NCBI RefSeq assembly: GCF_947502415.1
Contig: NZ_CANMZV010000001.1
Coordinates: 124,001-188,000 of the forward strand
Direction of reading: 5' to 3'
DNA length: 64,000 nt
Origin: an uncultured Photobacterium sp.
GTDB lineage: Bacteria > Pseudomonadota > Gammaproteobacteria > Enterobacterales > Vibrionaceae
A program made the position numbers and the translations under genes. Under the pieces are notes generated by a model, which saw nothing but the letters and a program-made list of their open reading frames with translations, was not told the DNA's origin and did not search any database. Within the stretch, counting starts at the first letter, position 1. Each line of letters starts with the position of its first letter. Shown piece after piece: positions 1-10,788 of this stretch.

Positions 1-302
1 TCAAACGCCAGATCGGTCCGTTTATGCTGAAGGCCGGGTGGGGCAAAGAAATAGGCTTCCGGATAGGCCAGCCACCATTCTGAAAGGAAAAGGTGGTGGT
101 TCATATTGGGGGTGACAATAGCGTAGACCTGTCCAAGCTTGCTCAGTTCCAACTGAAGTTGGGTCGTGAGTTGAATGGGGGAGTGGATCAGCAGCTTGCC
201 ATTACCCAGCCGGATGATGGTCATACGGGCACCGACAGGAATGCCGTTCACTTTGAACGGCATGTCCTGATACCAGATTCGATTGTTGCTCCATTCAATC
301 AT
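1..302 (-). CDS. DUF4336-like protein, N-terminal part (runs off left edge)
   Basis: The minus strand is open from an ATG at 302 to the window edge, giving about 100 residues that begin MIEWSNNRIWYQDMPFKVNG. The text resembles DUF4336 proteins, which have a metallo-beta-lactamase-like fold and no firm function; that assignment is from memory of the family. The ATG is preceded by a purine-rich AAGGATG-type ribosome site. It sits downstream of malT on the same strand, separated by about 105 bases containing an inverted repeat. The C-terminal half lies outside the window, so metal ligands cannot be checked. Confidence 0.65.
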   Translation of the reverse strand, partial: MIEWSNNRIWYQDMPFKVNGIPVGARMTIIRLGNGKLLIHSPIQLTTQLQLELSKLGQVYAIVTPNMNHHLFLSEWWLAYPEAYFFAPPGLQHKRTDLAF

Positions 303-322
303 AGGTCATCCTTAACCTTTGA

Positions 323-391
323 TACCAATTAGCATAAGTATTTGATTTTTCTTGCGCAACTATCTGAACACCTACTTATCCAGATTGGTAT
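323..391. repeat. Imperfect inverted repeat with TACCAAT ends
   Basis: Arms of 19 bases (323-341 and 373-391) match at 15 positions. The outer 8 bases, ATACCAAT and ATTGGTAT, are perfect, with a roughly 31-base spacer. It fills most of the gap between malT and the DUF4336 gene and has no T-run typical of an intrinsic terminator. A perfect TACCAAT inverted repeat also occurs at 27208-27243. It may be a small MITE-like or palindromic repeat element; the identity is not established. Confidence 0.45.
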
Positions 392-407
392 GTTGAGCTT
401 CGAAAAA

Positions 408-3116
408 TCAGAAGCCCATTAGCTTGAGTAAGTTTTCCGCTGTCTCTATCGCTTGCTGGCGGTTTGCAATATTCAGCTTTTGGTAGAGGTTACGGATATG
501 AGTTTTAATGGTGGTTGAGGCCACATCAAGCTCAGAGGCAATTTGTTCATTGCTATAACCAGTATAAATCAGCCCGAGTACCTGCCATTCTCGCTGGGTT
601 AGCGGGCTGGTTCGGATGAGTTCAGGGACATCCGGTAGGTTCAGTAGTTTTTCAACAAAACTTTCATCAAAGTGAACCGAGCGATTGCGCTCTTTACTGG
701 TCATTTCCCGTAGCAGTTGTCGCGCTCGGTGTAGTTCAAGTTCGTTAAGAGCTCGGGTGTCAACTAACTCTTGCAGCAGATCGTAGATTTCACTGCCGTC
801 ACAGAGGAAAATCCCTACCATCCCCGTGCTATTGGTTAGAATCAGCGCCTCTTTAAGTTGTGTAAGTGCATCTTCGCGACTTCCCATACGCTTGCTTAAC
901 ACCGCTTGTACCACAAGGTTACGATTTTTGTCTGTGATCAGATTGTGATTATCACAATGTTCCTGCAGCATTTTTAATATGCTTTGCGAGCGTTCCTGCT
1001 CACCCACGTTCAGGCAGGCGCGGGCAATATTACGCCACTGGAGCTGTTGGAAGTGGTTGCATGCACCTTCCGGTTCCTCGGCTTGCTTCAGCCAAGTCTG
1101 GATACTGTCCACCGTGCCGGTATTTTGCCAGTGGAACAGGTTTGCTAGATCGGTATTGGCACGCCAGTCGATATGGTAATCGGTGCGCTCCATCATGCTA
1201 TTACAGAGCTCCAGATATCGGGCGGCTTTGTCTTGCTCGCCACGGGTAACGGCGATTCGTGCCAGCATAGAGTAAGCGTGAAGTGATTTGGTCTCATCGA
1301 AAGGAGCCAGGACTTCCAGGCTTTTCAGCGCCGCCTCTTCAGCTTCGTCAAGACGGTTCCAGCACCATAGAATTTGGGCGCGGAGGCGTAGAAGGAACTC
1401 GTGCAACGGTACTTGTTGCAGGTGTTGTTCCTTAACCAGTTTGAATGCCTGTTCCAGCAGTTCATAGGCAGACTGAACATACCCTTGGGCCAGTAGAATT
1501 TCACTCTGCTGAAGGATTGCCCAAAGAGCCTGGTGGTAAACATGATACTGACGAGCCATTTTTTCAGTCTGCTGCATCATTGGCAGCGCCCGGCTAAGGT
1601 TACCCAGGCAGTGGTGTACTTCACCGACTACCGAGGTAGCTACGATCCGGCTACGGTAGGTCGTTGAAGGTAGTTGGCCCAAGGCCAGTTCAGACAGAAT
1701 AAGGGCATCTTCAGGTTTGCTCTGGTTAATTGCAACCTGAGCTCGCAGGGCATTGAATTCCCCTTGTAGCGCATCATCCAGTGTGATGTTGTGCTTATGC
1801 ATTTCAGCTTCTGCTTCAGCGATAAGATCGCCTACATCGTTATAGCGATGCTGGCTCTGGATCAGCCAAAGTCGAAGCAGGGCAAGGCGGGGAGTGCTGA
1901 ATAGTTTGTCTCTGCTAAGGGCGTCAATAGAGTCTTGTAACAGCTTCAACTCGCCATGATGGAACATTTCCCAACCGTGTTCGGAGAGGATCTGGATTGA
2001 TAGCTCTTCATTTTCACTCTTCTGTGCATGTAAAAGTGCTTGTTGCGGAGAGTGTTGTTTCAGCCAGGCTTTGGCTGCCAGGGTGTGAAGCTCAGAACGT
2101 TGTTGCGGGATTTGTGAGTAGCGCTGGTGGCGTAAGAATTCTGCAAATAAATTATGGAAACGATACCAGTTATTGTCGCCTTCTAGTGTGTTGAGGAATA
2201 AACCAAACCGGTTTAATGACTCCAGCATTGCCAGGGCGTCGCTACGGCCGGTGAGATCGGTGACGAGCTGGGCATTGAACATATCTAATACCGAGCACTG
2301 TAATAAGAATTGCTGGGTTTCTTGATCTAGCTGGTCAAAGACTTCTTCTGCCAGGTAATCCCACAAGTGACCTCGGTTGAAGCTGGCGACTGAAACTGCA
2401 GATTCAACCAGGTTATTCGGTCGTTGCTGGGCATGAAGGGCAATCAATTGTAATGCAGAAGGCCAGCCCTCGACCTGTTCGCGCAGAGTTTTGAGGACGT
2501 CGGACTCAACGGTATTGCTAACGCGCTTATCAAAGAATCGTTCTGTTTCTTCTTCATCGAAGGCTAGCAGGTCGTTGTCGACTTCTATGAGCAAGTCTCT
2601 AACCCGCAAGTTAGCCGTGCCCAACGGCGGCAAAGTACGGCTGGTAACCACGAGGGTAATGTTATCAGGCATGTTTTTCAGGAAGAAACGCATTCCGTCA
2701 TGGATATCGTCGTTGTTAATGACGTGGTAGTCATCTAGAACCAGATAGGTTTGCTCGTGATAATCGCTCAGTTCACTGAATAATTCGCTAAACAGGGTCG
2801 ACAGGCAGGCAAATTGCCGGCGCTCTGCCATTGCCTGGGTTTTCAGGCATGTGTTGTTACTTGCTTTGTTGATAGATTGAAGCAGGTAATTGGCGAATCG
2901 GAATGTGTCGTTGTCGTTCTCGTCGATGTTAAACCAGCCTGTATGAGGATGGTCATTTAACCATTGTGCCGCCATGGTGGTTTTGCCGTAGCCGGCAGGA
3001 GAGCGGAATAGCACAAGACGATAAAAAGGAGCCTGCTCAAGTGCTTCCAGCAAACGAGGGCGAAGTATTGCATTATGAAGACGTGCCGGCCGAGTCAGTT
3101 TAGATGGTATCCACAT
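408..3116 (-). CDS. malT: MalT, ATP- and maltotriose-dependent activator of the maltose regulon
   Basis: A 902-residue STAND-class regulator, essentially the length of E. coli MalT. The N-terminal NTPase has a P-loop (GYGKTT, residues 42-47). A long helical-repeat sensor region follows. The C-terminus (from about residue 839) is a LuxR-type helix-turn-helix with the sequence [20 protein letters not shown]. With ATP and maltotriose bound it oligomerises and binds MalT boxes of the type GGGGA(T/G)GAGG. It is divergent from malP-malQ-glgB, and several box-like sequences lie between them. The start is the ATG at 3116; its ribosome site is weak. A CRP-like site about 210 bases upstream fits the known CRP control of malT in enterics, which is an inference here. 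Confidence 0.96.
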   Translation of the reverse strand: MWIPSKLTRPARLHNAILRPRLLEALEQAPFYRLVLFRSPAGYGKTTMAAQWLNDHPHTGWFNIDENDNDTFRFANYLLQSINKASNNTCLKTQAMAERRQFACLSTLFSELFSELSDYHEQTYLVLDDYHVINNDDIHDGMRFFLKNMPDNITLVVTSRTLPPLGTANLRVRDLLIEVDNDLLAFDEEETERFFDKRVSNTVESDVLKTLREQVEGWPSALQLIALHAQQRPNNLVESAVSVASFNRGHLWDYLAEEVFDQLDQETQQFLLQCSVLDMFNAQLVTDLTGRSDALAMLESLNRFGLFLNTLEGDNNWYRFHNLFAEFLRHQRYSQIPQQRSELHTLAAKAWLKQHSPQQALLHAQKSENEELSIQILSEHGWEMFHHGELKLLQDSIDALSRDKLFSTPRLALLRLWLIQSQHRYNDVGDLIAEAEAEMHKHNITLDDALQGEFNALRAQVAINQSKPEDALILSELALGQLPSTTYRSRIVATSVVGEVHHCLGNLSRALPMMQQTEKMARQYHVYHQALWAILQQSEILLAQGYVQSAYELLEQAFKLVKEQHLQQVPLHEFLLRLRAQILWCWNRLDEAEEAALKSLEVLAPFDETKSLHAYSMLARIAVTRGEQDKAARYLELCNSMMERTDYHIDWRANTDLANLFHWQNTGTVDSIQTWLKQAEEPEGACNHFQQLQWRNIARACLNVGEQERSQSILKMLQEHCDNHNLITDKNRNLVVQAVLSKRMGSREDALTQLKEALILTNSTGMVGIFLCDGSEIYDLLQELVDTRALNELELHRARQLLREMTSKERNRSVHFDESFVEKLLNLPDVPELIRTSPLTQREWQVLGLIYTGYSNEQIASELDVASTTIKTHIRNLYQKLNIANRQQAIETAENLLKLMGF

Positions 3117-3325
3117 AGTCTTGCTATCTTATGTAAGGTTTCAGGTTCCGTTGAAAGCTCTTAGGTATTATTTCCCATCATATTGCGGGGTGGCTTATAT
3201 GAGCTTTATGCAATGCTGTTTCCAAAATCATGCATGAAATTTTTTTCACGACGTTTGATCTGGGCCATAACTTTAACCCTGTACAACGTGAATTTAGTAA
3301 TTCTATGTTCTCTCATCCCTGGAAA

Positions 3326-3341
3326 TATGAGCCGGATCACA
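3326..3341. promoter_or_regulatory. Candidate CRP-cAMP site between malT and malP
   Basis: TATGA-GCCGGA-TCACA matches 9 of the 10 conserved positions of the CRP consensus TGTGA-N6-TCACA, and it lies in AT-rich flanks. It is 210 bases upstream of malT and about 260 upstream of malP. Catabolite control of mal genes is known from enteric bacteria; use of this site is inferred. Confidence 0.55.
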
Positions 3342-3473
3342 CATGTTGAAATATTCTTTAATAAATAAACTTTTGTTTGCGCATATAATTTAACCTACCC
3401 ATGTGAAAATGGTTGCACTTTGTTGGGTGGTGGTAGCTATCTCCGCCTCGAAATTTTGCAGGATGTCACACTA

Positions 3474-3538
3474 GGGGAGGGAATTGGGTAACTACGCCCC
3501 TACCACTCATCCCTAATCCTCCCCTCGGTGGGAGGATG
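3474..3538. promoter_or_regulatory. Cluster of MalT-box-like sequences upstream of malP
   Basis: Four decamers resemble the MalT box GGGGA(T/G)GAGG: GGGGAGGGAA at 3474-3483 (+), AGGGATGAGT at 3505-3514 (-), GGGGAGGATT at 3515-3524 (-) and TGGGAGGATG at 3529-3538 (+). Another (AGGGATGAGA, minus) lies at 3310-3319. MalT-activated promoters usually carry two or more such boxes. The cluster sits 66-130 bases before malP. The rest of the 487-base malT-malP gap shows only the CRP-like site. Confidence 0.55.
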
Positions 3539-3603
3539 TTTTAACTGACAGACGAAGGCAACATAGGCAGCAGTTGGAAATAATCCTAGAGAGAGATTGA
3601 ACC

Positions 3604-6063
3604 ATGACTACAAATGGTCAGACACAACAATTTGACAAGGCAGCATTCAAGGCGGCTGTAGAAAAACATCTAACAACGACTTATGCAGTTACATCTGAAA
3701 CTGCAAATTTACGTAACTGGTATATGGCAATGGGCCGTGCGCTGGCTGAAATCAGCACTGGTAACTTGCTGGAAACAGAAAAGCAGCTTGCTGAAGAAAA
3801 AGCACGTAGCGTTAACTACCTTTCTCTTGAGTTCCTTATTGGTCGCCTGACAGGTAATAACCTGATCAGCATGGGTCTGTATGAAGACGTTGCGGCTGTA
3901 ATGGAAGAAATGGGTCAGAACCTGTCTGACCTTCTGGAAGAAGAGCGCGATCCTGCTTTGGGGAATGGTGGTCTGGGCCGTTTGGCTGCATGTTTCATGG
4001 ACTCGCTGGCTGCTCAGGAATACCCTGCAGTAGGTTACGGCCTGCACTATGAATATGGCCTGTTCCGTCAGTCTTTTGAAAATGGACGTCAGGTTGAATC
4101 ACCAGATGCATGGCGTGGCATTGAAGGTTACCCATGGGAAGTGGTTCGTCCTGAACTAAACCAGACTGTTAACCTGTACGGTCACGTTGAATCATACATC
4201 GACGAAAACGGCAGTACTTGCCGTCGCTGGGTTCCTGCAATGACTGTTGAAGGTGTTGCGTGGGATCTGCCTATTATCGGTTATGATAACAATAGTGTTT
4301 ACCCACTACGCCTTTGGGAATGCCGTTCAAATGCACCGTTTAACCTGGCGCGCTTCAATGATGGTGACTACGTAGGTGCTCAGTACTCATCACTGGAAGC
4401 GGGTAACGTAACTAAAGTTCTATATCCAAACGACAACCACGACCAGGGTAAAGCTCTGCGTCTGATGCAGCAGTACTTCCACTGTGCATGTTCGGTTGCC
4501 GATATCCTTCGCCGCCACATCGGTTCAGGTAACAAGATTGAAGATCTGGCAAAGCTAGAAACTATCCAGCTGAACGATACTCACCCAACCATCGCTATTC
4601 CTGAATTGATGCGTGTTCTGCTTGATGAATACAAGCTAGGTTGGGATGCTGCTTGGGACATTTGTTCTAAGACCTTTGCTTATACTAACCATACACTACT
4701 TCCTGAAGCACTGGAAACATGGTCTGAATCACTGATCGCTCAAATGCTTCCACGCCACATGGAAATTATTTTCGAAATCAACCACCGTTTCATGAAGCTG
4801 GTTGAGAAAACCTGGCCTGGCAACAACGAAGTGAAGCGTAAGCTTTCTATTATTGAAGAAGGCCCTCAGCGCATGGTTCGCATGGCTAACCTGTGTGTAG
4901 TTAGCACTTATGCGGTAAACGGCGTAGCGGCACTTCACTCTGAACTGGTTAAGCGTGACTTGTTCCCGGAGTTTAACGAAGTGTTCCCTGGTCGTCTGAC
5001 CAATGTAACTAACGGTGTAACGCCACGTCGCTGGATTAAGTACTGTAACCCAGGCCTTTCTGCGCTGATCAGCGAGAAAGTGGGTGATGACTGGCCGAAG
5101 AAACTGGAAAAAATTGCCGGCCTTGAGAAATTTGCTGACGATAAAGCGTTCCAGAAGCGCTATATGGCAGTGAAGAAAGAGAACAAGCAGCGTTTGGCCA
5201 ACTGGGTTGAAGAGAACATGGGGATCGATTTGGATACCAATGCAATCTTTGATATCCAAATCAAACGTCTGCACGAATACAAGCGCCAGCACCTGAACCT
5301 GCTTCACATTCTGTCGCTGTACCACCGTCTGATCAACGATCCGACATTTGATATGCATCCTCGCGTCTTCTTCTTCGGTGCGAAAGCTGCACCAGGTTAT
5401 GCGCTGGCTAAAGACATTATCTTCGCTATCAACAAAGTTGCAGAGAAGGTAAACAACGACCCTCGTCTGGGCGGTAAGCTGAAAGTTGTCTTTATCCCTG
5501 ATTACCGCGTAAGCCTTGCAGAAATTCTGTTTCCGGCTGCTGATGTTTCAGAGCAGATTTCAACTGCAGGTAAAGAAGCATCTGGTACAGGTAACATGAA
5601 GTTTGCTCTGAACGGTGCTTTGACTATCGGCACAATGGACGGTGCAAACGTAGAAATGCGCGAAGAAGTTGGCGATGAAAATATCTTCATCTTCGGCCTG
5701 CTGGTAGATGAAGTACAGAAATTGAAATCAGAGGGTTACGACCCTTACCGTTATTACCACGCTGATAGCTTACTGCGCGCAGCACTGGATTTATTGGAAA
5801 CTGATGAGTTCACACCAGGCCACCCAGGCCAGCTAGCGGCGATTCGCCATAATCTGCTGGAAGGTGGTGACCCATACCTGGTACTGGCTGACTTTGCCGA
5901 CTACGTGAAAACTCACGAGAAAATCGATGCTGAATACCGTGACCAGGCTAAATGGGCACATAAAGCAATTCTAAATACAGCATTGATGAGCAAGTTCAGC
6001 TCAGACCGTAGTATTCGAGACTACGCCAATAACATCTGGAAACTAGAAGCAGTGAAGCGTTAA
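3604..6063 (+). CDS. malP: Maltodextrin phosphorylase
   Basis: An 819-residue glycogen/maltodextrin phosphorylase (GT35). It releases glucose-1-phosphate from the non-reducing end of maltodextrins in the cytoplasm. The pyridoxal-phosphate lysine lies in the signature EASGTGNMKFALNG, around residue 666. Family blocks near the N-terminus (LSLEFLIGR, ALGNGGLGRLAACFMDS) are also intact. The length is slightly above E. coli MalP. The ATG at 3604 follows a GAGAGAG ribosome site. It is the first gene of malP-malQ-glgB, with MalT-box-like sequences immediately upstream. It could be labelled glycogen phosphorylase from sequence alone; operon context favours MalP. Confidence 0.96.
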   Translation: MTTNGQTQQFDKAAFKAAVEKHLTTTYAVTSETANLRNWYMAMGRALAEISTGNLLETEKQLAEEKARSVNYLSLEFLIGRLTGNNLISMGLYEDVAAVMEEMGQNLSDLLEEERDPALGNGGLGRLAACFMDSLAAQEYPAVGYGLHYEYGLFRQSFENGRQVESPDAWRGIEGYPWEVVRPELNQTVNLYGHVESYIDENGSTCRRWVPAMTVEGVAWDLPIIGYDNNSVYPLRLWECRSNAPFNLARFNDGDYVGAQYSSLEAGNVTKVLYPNDNHDQGKALRLMQQYFHCACSVADILRRHIGSGNKIEDLAKLETIQLNDTHPTIAIPELMRVLLDEYKLGWDAAWDICSKTFAYTNHTLLPEALETWSESLIAQMLPRHMEIIFEINHRFMKLVEKTWPGNNEVKRKLSIIEEGPQRMVRMANLCVVSTYAVNGVAALHSELVKRDLFPEFNEVFPGRLTNVTNGVTPRRWIKYCNPGLSALISEKVGDDWPKKLEKIAGLEKFADDKAFQKRYMAVKKENKQRLANWVEENMGIDLDTNAIFDIQIKRLHEYKRQHLNLLHILSLYHRLINDPTFDMHPRVFFFGAKAAPGYALAKDIIFAINKVAEKVNNDPRLGGKLKVVFIPDYRVSLAEILFPAADVSEQISTAGKEASGTGNMKFALNGALTIGTMDGANVEMREEVGDENIFIFGLLVDEVQKLKSEGYDPYRYYHADSLLRAALDLLETDEFTPGHPGQLAAIRHNLLEGGDPYLVLADFADYVKTHEKIDAEYRDQAKWAHKAILNTALMSKFSSDRSIRDYANNIWKLEAVKR

Positions 6064-6117
6064 TTCACCCCTTTGGTGATTTAGAGTCTGAATTGATATC
6101 AGCAAAACCCTAACATC

Positions 6118-6139
6118 GTAGCGGCCGCAAGGCCGCTAT
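6118..6139 (+). other. GNRA-tetraloop hairpin in the malP-malQ spacer
   Basis: TAGCGGCC-GCAA-GGCCGCTA forms a perfect 8-bp GC-rich stem (6119-6126 with 6131-6138) closed by a GCAA tetraloop, plus a possible outer G-U pair. No T-run follows. The malQ ribosome site GGAGAG begins two bases after the stem. It probably protects or processes the operon mRNA or modulates malQ translation (inference). Confidence 0.5.
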
Positions 6140-6150
6140 CGGAGAGAACG

Positions 6151-8334
6151 ATGAAAGACGATCAAGTATTAAAACAAGTTGCTGACATGGTAGGTCTTGC
6201 AGATAGCTATGTCAGTGCTTGGGGAGACGAAGCTAAGGTTGAAGACGAGACGATCCGTTGTCTATTGGCTGCCCTTGGTTATGATACGAAGAACGATGAA
6301 GCATTGCTTGAGTCTGCCAACAAGAAGTACCGCCCAGATGTACTGGCAGCGGTACAGGTAGTACGAAGCGGGGAGCCAATGCGCATTGCTATGCACCTTG
6401 GCCAGAGTGCACGTATCAGCGATTTCAGCTGGCACCTGGAAACAGAGCAAGGCGAGGTGATGGAAGGCTGGTTGCAATCTCAGTTAATCAGCGATGAGCG
6501 TGCGGAAGGTGGCTCGTTGGTATTCGCACTGCCGGATGATCTTCCTTGGGGTTACCACAAGCTGCAAGTGTTCCGTAAGCGTCGTAAATCTCCTTTTGAA
6601 ATGACTCTGATCGTTACTCCTCAATCTTGTTATAAGCAGGAAGCACTGCTAGATGGTAAGAAAGTGTGGGGAACCAGCGTTCAGCTGTATTCAATTCGCA
6701 CTAACCATAACTGGGGGATTGGTGATTTTGGTGATCTGAAACAATTGGTTGCTGATGTTGCTGCTCGTGGTGGTGATTTTGTTGGTCTGAACCCGATCCA
6801 CTCATTATTCCCGGCAAACCCTGAAGGCGCGAGCCCGTACAGCCCGTCTTCCCGCCGCTGGCTTAATCTGATGTACATTGATGTAAGTTCTGTATGTGAA
6901 TTTGCTCAGTGTGACGAGGCTCAGCAGTTGGTGGGTAGCCCAGAGTTCCAGCAACGCCTTGTTGAGGCCCGTAATTCAAACTGGGTTAACTATAGCGAAG
7001 TGTCTTGCCTGAAAATGGCTGTACTTCCGTTGTTGTTCGACACTTTCTGTGAGCGTCATCTGGACAACAACACTGCACGTGCGCAGAAATTCCAGCAGTT
7101 TGTTGAAGAGGGTGGCGATAGCCTGCTTCATCAGGCAGCATTCGATGCGCTACATGCTGAACTGAAGAAAGAAGATGATTCTGTATGGGGTTGGCCTGTA
7201 TTCCCTGAAGAATACCGTCACTTTGACAATTCAGCCGTGCAGACATTTATTAAGAAGAACTTCAAGAAAGTTCAGCTATTTATGTACCTTCAGTGGCTGG
7301 CCGATACTCAGCTTGCAGAAGTTCATGAACTGGCAGACGAAAAAGGCATGGTTATGGGCCTATACCGAGACCTTGCTGTTGGCGTCTGTGATTCAGGTGC
7401 TGAAACCTGGGCTGACCACGGCGCGCTGTGTCAGGACGTCAGTGTGGGTGCGCCGCCAGATATCCTTGGTCCTCTAGGCCAGAACTGGGGCTTGCCACCG
7501 CTAAACCCACAGGTACTGCAAGAAACAGCCTATGACCCGTATATTCAGCTGCTTCGCGCTAACATGCGCAGCTGTGGTGCTCTGCGTATTGATCATGTTC
7601 TTGGCCTGTTACGCCTATGGTGGATCCCTAAGGGTGAAGGTGCTAAAAAAGGGGCGTACATGTACTACCCTGTGGATGATATGATGGCCATTCTGGCGCT
7701 GGAAAGTCATCGTCACCAATGTACTGTTATTGGTGAAGACTTGGGTACAGTACCTGATGAAATTGTTGAGAAACTGTCTACTGCAGGCATTCACTCGTAC
7801 AAGGTGTTCTTCTTCGAAACAGCAGAAGACGGCGGTTTCTACTCTCCGGTTCATTATCCGGACCAGTCAATGGCGGCACTGTGTACTCATGATATGCCAA
7901 CTCTTCGTGGTTTCTGGCATTGTGATGACCTGAAGATGGGTGAAGAGCTAGGCTTGTACCCAGATAAAGAGCAGCTCAACGGTTTGTTCGATGGTCGTGC
8001 TGAGAGCAAACAAAAAATTCTTGATAGTTTGGCCTGGCATGGTTATCTTCCTGAAGGTGTTGGGCATAATGCTGCATATGTGCCCATGGACAGTTACCTT
8101 AGCGAAGGGATGCAAATGCACTTGGCTGCAAGTTCAAGTGCCCTGCTAAGCCTTCAGTTGGAAGACTGGCTGGAAATGGATAAGCCGGTGAACATTCCGG
8201 GTACTGTCGACGAATATCCAAACTGGCGTCGTAAACTATCAACGACGTTGGACGATATCTTTACACGTCAGAATATTATTGATCTAACTAGACGTTTAAC
8301 TGAAACACGAGAAAAAGCTTCACAAAAACAATAA
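6151..8334 (+). CDS. malQ: 4-alpha-glucanotransferase (amylomaltase)
   Basis: A 727-residue GH77 enzyme, longer than E. coli MalQ (694), as is usual in Vibrionaceae. It transfers dextrinyl units between maltodextrins, releasing glucose and making longer chains for MalP. Catalytic motifs are visible: nucleophile Asp in LRIDHVLGL (about residue 481), acid/base Glu in IGEDLGTVP (about 529) and Asp in [11 protein letters not shown] (about 581). The N-terminal roughly 150 residues form the accessory beta domain. The start has a strong GGAGAG ribosome site. It lies 87 bases after malP and 14 before glgB. Confidence 0.96.
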   Translation: MKDDQVLKQVADMVGLADSYVSAWGDEAKVEDETIRCLLAALGYDTKNDEALLESANKKYRPDVLAAVQVVRSGEPMRIAMHLGQSARISDFSWHLETEQGEVMEGWLQSQLISDERAEGGSLVFALPDDLPWGYHKLQVFRKRRKSPFEMTLIVTPQSCYKQEALLDGKKVWGTSVQLYSIRTNHNWGIGDFGDLKQLVADVAARGGDFVGLNPIHSLFPANPEGASPYSPSSRRWLNLMYIDVSSVCEFAQCDEAQQLVGSPEFQQRLVEARNSNWVNYSEVSCLKMAVLPLLFDTFCERHLDNNTARAQKFQQFVEEGGDSLLHQAAFDALHAELKKEDDSVWGWPVFPEEYRHFDNSAVQTFIKKNFKKVQLFMYLQWLADTQLAEVHELADEKGMVMGLYRDLAVGVCDSGAETWADHGALCQDVSVGAPPDILGPLGQNWGLPPLNPQVLQETAYDPYIQLLRANMRSCGALRIDHVLGLLRLWWIPKGEGAKKGAYMYYPVDDMMAILALESHRHQCTVIGEDLGTVPDEIVEKLSTAGIHSYKVFFFETAEDGGFYSPVHYPDQSMAALCTHDMPTLRGFWHCDDLKMGEELGLYPDKEQLNGLFDGRAESKQKILDSLAWHGYLPEGVGHNAAYVPMDSYLSEGMQMHLAASSSALLSLQLEDWLEMDKPVNIPGTVDEYPNWRRKLSTTLDDIFTRQNIIDLTRRLTETREKASQKQ

Positions 8335-8348
8335 TCAGGAGTAATGCG

Positions 8349-10535
8349 TTGGACACATCTACCGTGACCCGCAGTGATAAGGAATATATGCAGCTTGAAA
8401 GAGCTGCATTTTCGGACCCATTTTCATTTTTAGGCCCTCAATATCAGTCTCAGGAGATTGCACTTCGCGTGTGGATGCCTGGGGCTGAAACTGTTGAAGC
8501 ATTAACTGAAAAAGGAGAGCGTTTCACGCTGACCCGCGAAGCTGACAGTGGCTTTGTATTAGAAGGTGATACGGATTTTACCACTGCACTATATCAACTT
8601 ATCGTTCACTGGCCACATGGCGAACAAACCCTTTACGATCCGTACCAATTCCACAATCTGCTGCCATCAGGCGATGCCTTGACTTCTCCGTCTCAAATGC
8701 ACAGTGAGATGGGTGCACAGCTGATCACTCTGAACAAGGGCAATACGCCTGTATCAGGTGTTCGCTTTCTGATTTTTGCGCCAAATGCGTCAGCAGTGAG
8801 TGTTGTAGGTAACTTCAATGCGTGGGATGGACGTCGCCACCCGTTGCAGAAGCTGGATGACGGTTTGTGGGGATTGTTTGTTCCTGGTCTTGAAGAAAAT
8901 GAGCTGTATAAGTTTGAACTGAAAGATTCTTCAGGTAATGGACTACCGCACAAAGCGGATCCTTGGGGTTATTACTCCGAGCAGTATCCGTCGTTTTCCT
9001 CAAAGGTTTATGACCAGTCGCGTTATCGTTGGAATGATGAAAAATGGCAGAACCGTCCGGTGACAGCCAAACACCAGGAAGCTTTGTCATTTTACGAGCT
9101 GCATGCCGGTTCGTGGCGTATCAAGGAGAACGGTGATTTTCTTACATACCGAGAGCTGGCTGGTGAGCTGATCCCTTACCTGACGGAAATGGGTTATACC
9201 CATGTTGAATTGATGCCGATTTCTGAGCATCCATTCTACGGTTCGTGGGGCTACCAGCCGATTGGCCTGTTTGCACCTTCAAGCCGTTATGGCTCCCCGG
9301 ATGACTTTAAGTATTTCGTTGATCAGTGTCACCAGGCAGGGATTGGTATCGTGCTTGACTGGGTACCGGCTCACTTCCCTTCGGATGAGCATGGTTTGGC
9401 GAATTTTGATGGTACGGCGTTGTTTAATGATCCGGATCCTCGCCGTGGCTGGCATCAGGACTGGCAGAGTTATATTTATGACTATGGTCGTGATCATGTT
9501 CGTCGCTTCCTTGTGTCTAATGCACTGTTCTGGTTTGAGCACTACCACATTGATGGTTTGCGTGTCGATGCTGTCGCTTCAATGCTTTACCTTGATTATT
9601 CGCGAGAACATGATCAGTGGATCCCTAACCATGAAGGCGGCAACGTTAACTTTGATGCGGTAAGCTTACTGCGTTGGATGAACGAGGAAGTTTACCGTCA
9701 TTATCCGAATGCGATGACTATCGCCGAAGAATCGACGGCTTATCCTGGTGTTTCTAAGCCGACGGATATGGGTGGCCTTGGTTTTGGTTTTAAGTGGAAC
9801 ATGGGGTGGATGCACGATAGCCTTTCTTATATGAAAGAAGAACCGGTGCATCGCAAATATCACCACAATACAATTACCTTCCCGTTGATTTATGCCTTCA
9901 GCGAGAACTATGTTTTGTCTCTGTCTCACGATGAAGTAGTGTACGGTAAAGGTTCGTTGCTGAATAAAATGCCGGGCGATGAGTGGCAGCAGACGGCAAA
10001 CTTGCGAGCCTTTATGGGCTATATGTATGGTCAGCCAGGTAAGAAGCTCAATTTCATGGGGGCTGAAATCGCGCAAAGTGCGGAATGGGCCCATGAAGGT
10101 CAGCTGGAATGGCATTGGCTGCAATATCCAAGACACAGTGGTATGAAAGCGCTGGTAAAAGACCTGAACCAGCTTTACACCTCAACCCCAGCACTCTACG
10201 AGCAGGATTGTAGTCCTGAAGGCTTTGAGTGGCGGGTACAGGATGATGCCGAGAACAGCATTCTTGCTCATGAGCGTTTTGCTCTGAATGGCGATAAGGT
10301 ACTCGTTGTCTCTAACTTTACCCCAGTGTCGCGCGAAGGTTATACCCTGGGTGTGCCGGAAGCTGGTGAATATCAGTTGTTATTGAATACTGATGATGAA
10401 AAGTATTGGGGAAGTCAGGCTTCGGTGAAGCAAGTTGCCGAAGTCACTGATGAGCCAAGTCATGGTTTGGAGTATTCGATCAAGCTTGATTTACCACCGC
10501 TATCAACGTTAGTTCTTTCTTTTTCCAAGGCATAA
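8349..10535 (+). CDS. glgB: 1,4-alpha-glucan branching enzyme
   Basis: A 728-residue GH13 enzyme with N-terminal CBM48-type modules and a TIM barrel, matching the E. coli GlgB length. It makes alpha-1,6 branches in glycogen. Catalytic residues: nucleophile in [11 protein letters not shown] (about Asp407), Glu in [10 protein letters not shown] (about 460), Asp in [13 protein letters not shown] (about 528). The start is TTG at 8349: AGGAG ends 7 bases upstream, and the nearby ATG at 8344 gives only a short out-of-frame peptide. Coupling glgB to malPQ instead of glgCA links glycogen branching to maltodextrin induction. A strong terminator follows. Confidence 0.96.
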   Translation: MDTSTVTRSDKEYMQLERAAFSDPFSFLGPQYQSQEIALRVWMPGAETVEALTEKGERFTLTREADSGFVLEGDTDFTTALYQLIVHWPHGEQTLYDPYQFHNLLPSGDALTSPSQMHSEMGAQLITLNKGNTPVSGVRFLIFAPNASAVSVVGNFNAWDGRRHPLQKLDDGLWGLFVPGLEENELYKFELKDSSGNGLPHKADPWGYYSEQYPSFSSKVYDQSRYRWNDEKWQNRPVTAKHQEALSFYELHAGSWRIKENGDFLTYRELAGELIPYLTEMGYTHVELMPISEHPFYGSWGYQPIGLFAPSSRYGSPDDFKYFVDQCHQAGIGIVLDWVPAHFPSDEHGLANFDGTALFNDPDPRRGWHQDWQSYIYDYGRDHVRRFLVSNALFWFEHYHIDGLRVDAVASMLYLDYSREHDQWIPNHEGGNVNFDAVSLLRWMNEEVYRHYPNAMTIAEESTAYPGVSKPTDMGGLGFGFKWNMGWMHDSLSYMKEEPVHRKYHHNTITFPLIYAFSENYVLSLSHDEVVYGKGSLLNKMPGDEWQQTANLRAFMGYMYGQPGKKLNFMGAEIAQSAEWAHEGQLEWHWLQYPRHSGMKALVKDLNQLYTSTPALYEQDCSPEGFEWRVQDDAENSILAHERFALNGDKVLVVSNFTPVSREGYTLGVPEAGEYQLLLNTDDEKYWGSQASVKQVAEVTDEPSHGLEYSIKLDLPPLSTLVLSFSKA

Positions 10536-10553
10536 GAATGCTTATATGAAACT

Positions 10554-10583
10554 AGCCCATGATTTATATCATGGGCTTTTTTT
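10554..10583 (+). terminator. Intrinsic terminator of malP-malQ-glgB
   Basis: A perfect 10-bp stem, AGCCCATGAT with ATCATGGGCT, has a TTAT loop and a T-run (10577-10583). It lies 18 bases after the glgB stop. Confidence 0.93.
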
Positions 10584-10670
10584 GTTATACATATCCCTAT
10601 TCATTAAAGCAGTTTAGAATCGGCTAATTTGTCAATATTGATTTATTCCTTTGTTACAATTGTGTGCAGG

Positions 10671-10684
10671 TTGATTTACATCAA
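10671..10684. promoter_or_regulatory. Consensus FNR site upstream of the aerotaxis receptor
   Basis: TTGAT-TTAC-ATCAA matches the FNR consensus TTGAT-N4-ATCAA at all ten conserved positions. It lies 104 bases upstream of the chosen ATG of the Aer-like receptor. FNR is the oxygen-labile Fe-S regulator, so anaerobic control of an oxygen/redox sensor is the natural inference. Confidence 0.7.
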
Positions 10685-10788
10685 TTTGTTAAATGGAATA
10701 AATATCACAATAGTGCTGAAAATTTGTTTCATGTTTGAGGTTGAGACGATCCAACCTGAAAAGATTCCCAAAAAGATTAGAGATAATA

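Noticed and set aside
4729-5358. A 209-codon antisense open frame inside malP
   Set aside because: It is an exact shadow of the conserved malP reading frame, rich in His/Phe/Arg, with no ribosome site or family resemblance.
9666-10136. A 156-codon antisense open frame inside glgB
   Set aside because: Shadow of the GH13 coding region; no independent support.
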